From an uncultured Synergistales bacterium (GTDB lineage: Bacteria; Synergistota; Synergistia; Synergistales; Aminobacteriaceae), in contig CAJOGI010000010.1 of the NCBI GenBank assembly GCA_905234075.1, forward strand, positions 1 through 47,031: a DNA stretch of 47,031 bases, written 5' to 3'. The position numbers were made by a program, and so were the translations under genes. The notes beneath the pieces are model-generated. The model was not told where the DNA came from. It saw only the letters and a program-made list of their open reading frames with translations, and did not search any database. The stretch's first letter is position 1. Every line of letters starts with the position of its first letter. Shown here piece by piece: positions 18,236 through 25,174 of the stretch.

Positions 18236-19054
18236 ATGGCAGTAGCAAGTATGAAGCAGTTGCTTGAATGCGGAGTCCATTTCGGACATCAGACACGCCG
18301 CTGGAATCCCAAGATGAAACCTTATATTTTCACGGAGCGTAATGGCGTTTACATCATCGACCTTCAGAAGACAGTAAGAGGTCTTGACCGTGCTTATGAT
18401 TTTATTCGCGAGACAGCGGCGGCCGGCGGTCATGTTCTTTTTGTCGGCACTAAGCGTCAGGCGCAGGAGACAATCCGCGACGAAGCAACAAGGTGCGGTC
18501 AGTATTATATTAATCAACGCTGGCTCGGCGGACTTATGACTAACTTCCCGACAATCCGCAGACGTATCTCAAGAATGTTAGAGCTCCGCAGGTACGACGA
18601 AGAGGGCAAGTGGGAAGACTACACGAAAAAAGAAGCCGCTATGATTAAAAAAGAGCAGTTGAAGCTCGAAAAATATCTCGGCGGTATCGCAAATATGACG
18701 GCTGTACCCGACGCGATATTTTTAATCGACCCGCGCCGTGAGGAAAACGCAATCGCAGAAGCACGTAAACTTCATATCCCGGTCGTTTCGATTGTTGACA
18801 CAAACTGCGACCCCGAATTGATTGACTACCCGATACCCGGCAACGATGACGCTATCAGAGCTATTAAATTAATTACAGGCTTGATGGCCAACGCGGTAAT
18901 CGAGGGCAGACAAGGTGAAGATGCCGTTATCATTCCCGTACAGGAACTCAGCGGCCCCGATGCAGTCAGCGCAGACGAGTTAATCGCAACAAAAGAGCGT
19001 CTCTATGAGAGCTACGAGGGCAACATCGACGACGAAAACATGGAGGATAAATAA
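18236..19054 (+). CDS. rpsB: 30S ribosomal protein S2
   Basis: A 272-residue ribosomal protein S2. The start [32 protein letters not shown] is diagnostic, with IDLQKT and [13 protein letters not shown] following. The C-terminus has an acidic extension of about 40 residues. It leads the usual rpsB-tsf-pyrH-frr cluster and is preceded by a perfect AGGAGGT site. Confidence 0.99.
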   Translation: MAVASMKQLLECGVHFGHQTRRWNPKMKPYIFTERNGVYIIDLQKTVRGLDRAYDFIRETAAAGGHVLFVGTKRQAQETIRDEATRCGQYYINQRWLGGLMTNFPTIRRRISRMLELRRYDEEGKWEDYTKKEAAMIKKEQLKLEKYLGGIANMTAVPDAIFLIDPRREENAIAEARKLHIPVVSIVDTNCDPELIDYPIPGNDDAIRAIKLITGLMANAVIEGRQGEDAVIIPVQELSGPDAVSADELIATKERLYESYEGNIDDENMEDK

Positions 19055-19056
19055 TT

Positions 19057-19929
19057 ATGGCCGAGATTACAGCCGCAAAAGTTAAAGAGTTACGCGAGCG
19101 CACGGGCTCCGGCATGATGGACTGCAAAAAAGCACTTGCCGAGACCAACGGCGACATGGAAAAAGCGATTGATTATCTTCGTGAAAAAGGTTTAGCGAAA
19201 GCCGCGAAGAAAGCTGAACGCACGGCAAGCGACGGAAGGATTTTCCATATCGTAAGCGAGGACGGAAAGCGCGGAGTTATGATTGAGCTTAACAGTGAGA
19301 CGGATTTTGTCGCGAAGACTGACGAGTTCAACGACTTGGGCAATAAATTAACCGCTCACCTTTTTGAAAAGTCATATAACGACCCGGCGGCTCTGCTTGA
19401 GAGTACTCACGAGACCGGCGTAAAAGTTAATGATTTGGTTACGGCAGTCATCGCTAAACTCGGTGAAAATATTGTCTTAAAGCGTTTCGCAAGATTCGAC
19501 GCTCCCAACGGCCGCGCTTTTTGCTACATTCACAGCAATTACAAAGTAGGTGCGCTTGTCGAACTTGACGCAGACAACACCGCAGCAATTAACTCGCCGG
19601 AATTTGCGGAGCTTGGGCACGAAATTTGTATGCAGATTGCGGCGGCTAACCCGTTATACCTTGTTCAGGAGGACGCACCCGAAGAGGTTTTAGAGCGTGA
19701 AAAAGCCGTTTACCGTCAGCAGCTTCTTGATGAAGGCAAGCCTGCGGACAAAATCGAAAAGATTTTACCGGGCAAGATTAGAAAATATTTTGAAAATACG
19801 TGCCTTCTTGAGCAGGAATATATCAGGGATTCTGACAAGAAAGTTAAGGATTTAATCGCCGAAACCGGAAAGAAACTCGGCGCAAAAATCAGCGTAAAAT
19901 GCTTCGAGAGATTTTCAATAGGAGAATAA
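19057..19929 (+). CDS. tsf: elongation factor Ts
   Basis: A 290-residue guanine-nucleotide exchange factor for EF-Tu. It opens with the UBA-like domain VKELRERTGSGMMDCKKALAETNGD, followed by the diagnostic dimer-face motif EDGKRGVMIELNSETDFVAKT. It begins two bases after the rpsB stop. It is followed by a long hairpin of heptad repeats rather than directly by pyrH. Confidence 0.98.
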   Translation: MAEITAAKVKELRERTGSGMMDCKKALAETNGDMEKAIDYLREKGLAKAAKKAERTASDGRIFHIVSEDGKRGVMIELNSETDFVAKTDEFNDLGNKLTAHLFEKSYNDPAALLESTHETGVKVNDLVTAVIAKLGENIVLKRFARFDAPNGRAFCYIHSNYKVGALVELDADNTAAINSPEFAELGHEICMQIAAANPLYLVQEDAPEEVLEREKAVYRQQLLDEGKPADKIEKILPGKIRKYFENTCLLEQEYIRDSDKKVKDLIAETGKKLGAKISVKCFERFSIGE

Positions 19930-19940
19930 TTTTTAATAAT

Positions 19941-20018
19941 GAGGGATTAGAGATGAGGAATAAGGGATTAATTTTGCTTTTCAATCCCTAATCCCTAACT
20001 CCTAATCCCTAATTTTTT
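19941..20018 (+). terminator. long heptad-repeat hairpin with T-run, just before pyrH
   Basis: Arm one (19941-19970) is built of GGGATTAG, GATGAGG and AAGGGATT units; arm two (19983-20012) is TCCCTAA and TCCTAA units complementary to it over about 29 positions with few mismatches. A short loop separates them and six T follow. This has the form of an intrinsic terminator, yet its T-run ends three bases before the pyrH ATG and leaves pyrH with no visible ribosome binding site. Confidence 0.7.
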
Positions 20019-20021
20019 ATT

Positions 20022-20732
20022 ATGCCAAAGTTCAAAAAAATTTTATTAAAAATGTCGGGCGAAGTCTTAGCAGGTGAAAACCACACCGGGCTTGACTTCA
20101 AAACGGTCAATAATTTTGCAAAAAATTTAGCTAAAATCAGAAATTCCGGGATTGAATTATCAATCGTAGTCGGCGGCGGCAACATGATAAGAGGCCGTGA
20201 TGCTCTTGATTACGGAATTGAACGGGCAAATATTGATTCTATCGGAATGTTGGGAACGGTCATGAACGCACTTGCGATTAAAGCGGCTCTTGAAAATCTC
20301 AAAGTCCCTGCTCAAGTTCTTTCAGCCGTCGGAATGCCGCCCATAGCAGATTTATATAACAGAGAACGCGCAAAAAATTTATTAAGCTCCGGGCACGTAG
20401 TTATCTTCGCGGCAGGAACTGGGCACCCGTTTTTTTCGACAGATACGGCGGCGGCGTTGAGAGCTTCCGAGCTTGGCCTTGACTGTGTTATAAAAGCTAC
20501 GAAGGTCAACGGAATTTACGATAAAGACCCTATGAAATATAATGATGCTAAATTTTTTCCCGAAGTTACGTACAGCGACGCAATAAAATTAAATCTCAAT
20601 GTTTTTGATACTGCGGCCTTTGCGTTGTGCCGCGAAAATAAAATTCCGATATGGGTCATAAGTATTCAAGACTCCGACTGGGTGAAAAATATTACAGAAG
20701 GAGCCAATGTCGGAACAATAGTAAGAGAATAA
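20022..20732 (+). CDS. pyrH: uridylate (UMP) kinase
   Basis: A 236-residue bacterial UMP kinase of the amino-acid-kinase fold, making UDP for RNA and wall precursors. Motifs are LLKMSGEVLAG near the start, IVVGGGNMIRG, FAAGTGHPFFSTDTAAALRA and the late KATKVNGIYDKDP. The ATG follows the repeat hairpin immediately and has no Shine-Dalgarno sequence. Translation may depend on leaderless or coupled initiation, or on a transcript made by processing. The order after tsf is conventional. Confidence 0.97.
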   Translation: MPKFKKILLKMSGEVLAGENHTGLDFKTVNNFAKNLAKIRNSGIELSIVVGGGNMIRGRDALDYGIERANIDSIGMLGTVMNALAIKAALENLKVPAQVLSAVGMPPIADLYNRERAKNLLSSGHVVIFAAGTGHPFFSTDTAAALRASELGLDCVIKATKVNGIYDKDPMKYNDAKFFPEVTYSDAIKLNLNVFDTAAFALCRENKIPIWVISIQDSDWVKNITEGANVGTIVRE

Positions 20733-20750
20733 AAAGGAGGATTACTTGCA

Positions 20751-21308
20751 ATGCCGAAAGATGAACTTGCTGAACTGAAAGAAAATATGGACAAGGCCAT
20801 AGCTTTTTTACAGAATGAATATCTCTCAATCAGGACAGGCCGCGCACATCCGGGACTTGTCAGCGATATTAAAGTCGATTACTACGGAACGCCAACGCCG
20901 ATAAAACAGCTTGCGAATGTAACCGTGCCGGAAAGCCGCTCGCTTCAGGTTGCACCGTTCGACAAAACAAGCCTCAAAGCAATCGAGAAAGCAATTTTAG
21001 CCGCTAATATAGGCATGACACCGCAAAGCGACGGGACAGTTTTACGAATGACCCTGCCGGAACTCACAAAGGCAAGGCGCGTTGAGCTGACGAAATTATT
21101 AGCGCGTAAGGCTGAAGAATCAAAAGTCGTCATCAGAAACTACAGACGCGACGCTATCGAAAATTTGAAAAAACAAGAGAAAGCCTCCGAAATTACAGAA
21201 GATGATCTGAAGAAATTTACTAAGGACGTTCAGGACATCACGGACAAGTACATAAAGAAGATTGACGAAGTTTATAAAGTCAAAGAAAAAGAAGTTCTCG
21301 AAGATTAA
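20751..21308 (+). CDS. frr: ribosome recycling factor
   Basis: A 185-residue RRF, which with EF-G splits post-termination ribosomes. FLQNEYLSIRTGRAHPGLVSDIKVDYYGTPTPIKQLANV and KKQEKASEITEDDLKKFTKDVQDITDKY are diagnostic. A good AGGAGG site lies 9 bases before the ATG. Confidence 0.98.
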   Translation: MPKDELAELKENMDKAIAFLQNEYLSIRTGRAHPGLVSDIKVDYYGTPTPIKQLANVTVPESRSLQVAPFDKTSLKAIEKAILAANIGMTPQSDGTVLRMTLPELTKARRVELTKLLARKAEESKVVIRNYRRDAIENLKKQEKASEITEDDLKKFTKDVQDITDKYIKKIDEVYKVKEKEVLED

Positions 21309-21353
21309 TTTGAAGATTAAATTAACGAAATGCCAAAGGAGGAATGATTCGCT

Positions 21354-22157
21354 ATGGAAGAAGTAAGCCAGTATAATTCACCGGGCTACACAACGTTCAA
21401 AATGAAGCTCAAGAGGCTCATAGGAATTGACTTAAATTCTTATAAAGAGCAAATCCACCGCAGAACTCACGAATTAATGAACCGCTGGGGCTGCAAGACT
21501 TACGATGATTATTTTGAGACAATCAACAAAGACGAGAAGAAGCTACGCGAATTTCTTGATCATCTTACGATTAACGTCTCTGAATTTTTCCGCAATGATT
21601 CTCAGTGGTGGAAAATGCGCGACAAAATTATTCCTGAGTTAATTCAGAAGCGCGGCTCAAGACGTTTGAAGCTCTGGAGCGCGGGCTGTGCAACCGGCGA
21701 GGAGCCTTATTCGCTTGCGATTTTGTCGGCTGTCTGCGGTCTCGACACCATGAACCCCGTTTTGGCTGCTGATATTGATCAGGGAGCTATCTCAATCGCT
21801 CAAAAAGCATCGTACAGAAAGACACAGTTATTAAACGTTCCCAAAGAATATTTAGCGAAATATTTTACGACGAAAGATGCCGGAACTACATACGAAGTCA
21901 ACGCGGATATAAAGCGCAGGGTTTCTTTCAAGCGCATGAATATGATTGAGGACCCGTTCGGCGCAAATTTTGATTTAATTTTATGCCGCAACGTCGTCAT
22001 TTATTTCACTGCCGAGACAAAAGCAAAATTATATAAAAAGTTTTTTGACGCACTCGCGCCCGGCGGTTATTTCCTTGTAGGCTCGACGGAGCAGATTTTC
22101 GGCTATCAGCAGATAGGTTTTGAGTCTGCAGGGCCGTTCCTTTACACGAAAAAATAA
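21354..22157 (+). CDS. cheR: CheR-type protein-glutamate methyltransferase
   Basis: A 267-residue methyltransferase that in chemotaxis methylates receptor glutamates using S-adenosylmethionine. The N-terminal helical CheR domain (FKMKLKRLIGIDLNSYKEQ...LTINVSEFFRN) is followed by the SAM-binding motif LWSAGCATGEEPYSLAI and LILCRNVVIYFT. There are no receptors, CheA or CheY genes in this window, so its partner is unknown; location within a translation-factor cluster is unusual. A strong AGGAGG site is present. Confidence 0.95.
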   Translation: MEEVSQYNSPGYTTFKMKLKRLIGIDLNSYKEQIHRRTHELMNRWGCKTYDDYFETINKDEKKLREFLDHLTINVSEFFRNDSQWWKMRDKIIPELIQKRGSRRLKLWSAGCATGEEPYSLAILSAVCGLDTMNPVLAADIDQGAISIAQKASYRKTQLLNVPKEYLAKYFTTKDAGTTYEVNADIKRRVSFKRMNMIEDPFGANFDLILCRNVVIYFTAETKAKLYKKFFDALAPGGYFLVGSTEQIFGYQQIGFESAGPFLYTKK

Positions 22158-22163
22158 TTAGGA

Positions 22164-22508
22164 ATGTACGAATTTTCGCTGACTAATTCGGTCGCAAACA
22201 CTGCTTTAGCTTTATGTAAAAAGGCTGGCTGGAGCAAAATCCGGCGCATATTAGTAAAAGTCGGCGGCATGAGGAAAATAAATCCTGAGCTTATGTCGTT
22301 TATTTTTACATCGCTTGTAAAAGATACTCCGGCGGAGGATGCGCTTCTGTCGGTCATGATAATACCGGTTACTCTGCATTGCTATACATGCGGTCATGTC
22401 AGCGTACGCGAAGACACTCAGTTTTTATGCCCTTCATGCGAAAGCAGAAATGTTCAGTTACTTTCTGGGCTTGAGTTTAATATTGAAGTACTCGAAGTTG
22501 AAAGTTAA
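22164..22508 (+). CDS. hypA: HypA-like metallochaperone with altered N-terminus
   Basis: A 114-residue protein matching HypA, the nickel and zinc chaperone of [NiFe]-hydrogenase maturation. The zinc site is intact: CYTC (Cys73, Cys76) and CPSC (Cys89, Cys92). The normal start MHE, whose His2 binds nickel, reads MYE here, with Tyr at position 2. The preceding TTAGGA touches the ATG too closely for a normal ribosome binding site, so coupling to cheR (six bases upstream) is likely. No other hyp or hydrogenase genes lie in the window. Its nickel-transfer role is doubtful. Confidence 0.85.
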   Translation: MYEFSLTNSVANTALALCKKAGWSKIRRILVKVGGMRKINPELMSFIFTSLVKDTPAEDALLSVMIIPVTLHCYTCGHVSVREDTQFLCPSCESRNVQLLSGLEFNIEVLEVES

Positions 22509-22531
22509 TTAAATTATATTTTAGAAATAAA

Positions 22532-22583
22532 GAGTTAGGAATTAGGAGCTAAATAAAAAATTCTTAATCCCTAATTCTTAATT
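22532..22583 (+). repeat. heptad inverted repeat before uvrD/pcrA
   Basis: GAGTTAGGAATTAGGAGCTA (22532-22551) pairs with the TTAATCCCTAATTCTTAA stretch (22564-22581) through a short AT-rich loop. No long T-run follows, so termination is uncertain. The helicase ATG comes 9 bases after it with only a weak AAAG in front. Confidence 0.7.
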
Positions 22584-22592
22584 AAAGTAAAG

Positions 22593-24614
22593 ATGAATGA
22601 ATCAAAAAATATATTGCAATCATTATCACCGATACAGCAGGAGGCTGTAATTTATATTGACGGGCCTTTACTTATCCTTGCAGGTGCGGGGAGCGGTAAG
22701 ACCCGTGTTTTAACTCATAAAGTAGCATGGCTCGTTGAAGAAAATATTTCAGCTCCCCAGAATATTCTTGCCGTAACATTCACGAACAAAGCCGCCGGAG
22801 AAATGAAGTCGCGCATTAATTCACTTGTAAGCGGTCCGGCATCAGGAAAAATTCAAGCCGGAACTTTTCACGCATACGGGCTCAGATTTTTATTCAGATA
22901 TTCACGCGCAGCCGAAGAGATAGCCGGGCTTCACGAAGGCTTCTCCGTTTTCAGCCGCAGCGACAGCCAAGCATTATTAAAGCAGTTGTTAAAAGAAATG
23001 AAATTCCCTGAAAAAGAAAACACTCCGGCTATGGCGATGGATATAATCTCACGCGACTATATGGCGTGGACACCGCTGGGCCACGACACAACGATAACGG
23101 ACGAAAATTATTTCAAGCTCGCAAAAGAATACAGAAAACGACTGCGCGAATTAAACGCCGTAGATTTTGATGACTTGATGATCTTGCCGCTGGAAATTCT
23201 TAAACAGGATATAGATTTGCGGAAGCATGAACAGGAAAAAATTAAATGGCTCTTAGTTGATGAGTATCAAGACGTAAACATGCCGCAGTATTTATTATTG
23301 CGCTATCTTGTAGGACCTGACTGTATTATTAATGTCGTCGGCGACCCGGACCAGTCCATATACGGCTGGCGCGGTGCTGAGATAAAAATGATTTTGAACT
23401 TTGAAAAAGATTTTGACGGCGCAAAAAAAATTGTCCTCAATGAAAATTACAGGTCAACAGGAAATATTTTAGCCGCGTCTAACGCTTTAATCCGCAATAA
23501 TTCAAACAGGCTCAAAAAAAATCTGAAAACTTCACGCGGAATGGGCGAGAAGATTCATGTATTCTTAGCTCAGAATGATTTTCAGGAATCTGATTTTATT
23601 GTCTCAGAGATTGAAAAATTACAGAAAATTTATAATTACAGTTACGGCGACATAGCAATTTTATACAGACAAAACGCAATGAGCCGGGTTTATGAGCAGA
23701 AATTTCTTGAAGAAAAAATCCCGTATAGAATTATTCGCGGCCTTTCGTTTTATGACAGATTAGAAGTCCGCGATGTGCTTTCGATTTTAAGGACGGCTGT
23801 CAATCCCTTTGATAAAGCGGCGTTTGAAAGAGTTGCTTCTTTTGCTATAAAAGGTCTTGGCCCGAAAAAGCGCGTTGAGCTTGAAGAATGGCTCGTGAAT
23901 TTGAACGAGAGAGACCCCTCAAAAATTTGGTCTTTAATAGCCGGCGGAGCTTGGGTTGCACGCGGAAATTTCGGCGAGGCTCTGAGAAGTTTTGCGTCCC
24001 ACATGTGCGCAATTCTTGAACTTGCTGAAGAGGGAATCAGTCCCGCGATTGACTACGTACTCAAAGAAATGAAATACGAAGAGTATTTGAAAGCGCACGA
24101 CCCTGAAAATTACAGAGACAGAATTGAAAATGTCAGAGAATTAAAATCCGTCGTGCCTGAAGGCGATTTAAGCGAAACTCTAGCCGAAGCAGCCTTGTTC
24201 ACCGACGCGGACGCAAGAAACGAAGAACTCGACGATGCTGTAGGGCTATTAACTCTTCACGCTTCAAAGGGGCTTGAATTTCCTGTTGTCTTTATCGTGG
24301 GCATGGAGGAGGATATTTTTCCGCACACACGCTCGCAGGAAAACGATGACGAATTAGAAGAAGAACGGCGTTTATGTTACGTCGGAATGACACGGGCAGA
24401 AGAGAAATTATATTTGACTTCGGCAGGCTCGCGGCGTTTATTCGGCGGTGTCGTTGAGCATGACAGGTCGAGATTTTTATACGAGATACCTGACGAATAT
24501 AAAAAGACCGAAGACAGAGGCTCACGGCGCAACACAATTTTATTTACGGATTATAACGGCGGAAGGCGGAATTATGGCGGTCGCGGCAATTACGGGAGAC
24601 ATCGGGGCTGGTAA
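22593..24614 (+). CDS. pcrA: UvrD/PcrA-type DNA helicase
   Basis: A 673-residue superfamily 1 3'-5' helicase for repair and replication. Walker A is AGAGSGKT (residues 30-37), with motif II DEYQDVN, motif III VGDPDQSIYGWRGA, motif IV-like FVVSEIEKL region, motif V TLHASKGLEFPVVFIVG and motif VI VGMTRAEEKLYLT. The last 20 residues form a Gly/Arg/Tyr-rich tail (GGRRNYGGRGNYGRHRGW) that may bind nucleic acid. The gene overlaps coaE by 41 bases. Confidence 0.96.
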   Translation: MNESKNILQSLSPIQQEAVIYIDGPLLILAGAGSGKTRVLTHKVAWLVEENISAPQNILAVTFTNKAAGEMKSRINSLVSGPASGKIQAGTFHAYGLRFLFRYSRAAEEIAGLHEGFSVFSRSDSQALLKQLLKEMKFPEKENTPAMAMDIISRDYMAWTPLGHDTTITDENYFKLAKEYRKRLRELNAVDFDDLMILPLEILKQDIDLRKHEQEKIKWLLVDEYQDVNMPQYLLLRYLVGPDCIINVVGDPDQSIYGWRGAEIKMILNFEKDFDGAKKIVLNENYRSTGNILAASNALIRNNSNRLKKNLKTSRGMGEKIHVFLAQNDFQESDFIVSEIEKLQKIYNYSYGDIAILYRQNAMSRVYEQKFLEEKIPYRIIRGLSFYDRLEVRDVLSILRTAVNPFDKAAFERVASFAIKGLGPKKRVELEEWLVNLNERDPSKIWSLIAGGAWVARGNFGEALRSFASHMCAILELAEEGISPAIDYVLKEMKYEEYLKAHDPENYRDRIENVRELKSVVPEGDLSETLAEAALFTDADARNEELDDAVGLLTLHASKGLEFPVVFIVGMEEDIFPHTRSQENDDELEEERRLCYVGMTRAEEKLYLTSAGSRRLFGGVVEHDRSRFLYEIPDEYKKTEDRGSRRNTILFTDYNGGRRNYGGRGNYGRHRGW

Positions 24615-25158
24615 ATCGACAGTCTCAAAACTTTTAGCGGAAAAATTTTCATGCCCTTTATTAAATGCAGATTTAATTGCGGCTGAATTGTGGCATGACG
24701 AAAAAGTAAAAAATATTTTTATATCACGCTGGGGCGAAAAAATTTTAGATACGTCGGGGAATATTATTAAATCTGAAATTTCCCGGCGAATTTTTTTTGA
24801 CCCTGACGAATATAAATTCTGCAACTCAATCCTTCACCCGTTAATAATTAAAGATTTAGGGGTTAGGAGTGAGGAGTTAGGAGTTAAAAGCAAAAATATT
24901 TTTCTCGAAATTCCGTTACTATTCGAGGCCGGAGTGCCGGACTTCGTTGAAAAAATTATTTATGTTGCGGCGGACTTTGAAATTAGAGCGAGAAGATGTT
25001 TTATTCAGCGCGGCTGGAGCGTTGATGAATTGAAAAGGCGCGAAAGTTTTTTGCTGCCGCGTGAAAAAAAAATTTCTTTAAGTGGTTACGTGATTGAAAA
25101 TAATGACGGCTTAGAAGAATTAAAAAAGGAGCTAAGAATTTTAATTCCTAACTCCTAA
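24574..25158 (+). CDS. coaE: dephospho-CoA kinase
   Basis: A 194-residue kinase for the last step of coenzyme A synthesis. The P-loop is GDIGAGKS near residue 8 and NADLIAAELW, ILHPLI and FLEIPLLFEAGVPDF are further family marks. The ATG at 24574 is chosen because the P-loop begins right after it and GGAAGG precedes it; an upstream frame to 24448 exists but lacks homology. An insertion of LGVRSEELGVKS (residues 95-106) lies between the HPLI and LEIPLLFE segments and is encoded by heptad repeats. The last residues and stop are also repeat DNA. Confidence 0.92.
   Translation: MAVAAITGDIGAGKSTVSKLLAEKFSCPLLNADLIAAELWHDEKVKNIFISRWGEKILDTSGNIIKSEISRRIFFDPDEYKFCNSILHPLIIKDLGVRSEELGVKSKNIFLEIPLLFEAGVPDFVEKIIYVAADFEIRARRCFIQRGWSVDELKRRESFLLPREKKISLSGYVIENNDGLEELKKELRILIPNS
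24855..24887 (+). repeat. heptad repeat array inside coaE
   Basis: About four tandem 7-base units (GTTAGGA, GTGAGGA, GTTAGGA type) in frame, coding for LGVRSEELGV. It sits in a surface-loop position of CoaE and keeps the frame. Confidence 0.85.
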
Positions 25159-25172
25159 TTCCTAACTCTTAA
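25128..25172. repeat. heptad inverted repeat at the coaE 3' end
   Basis: GGAGCTAAGAATT and the following AATTCCTAACTCCTAA units form an inverted pair spanning the last codons and stop of coaE, then continue toward the convergent ppdK stop. It may serve as a bidirectional terminator between the two genes. Confidence 0.65.
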
Positions 25173-25174
25173 TT

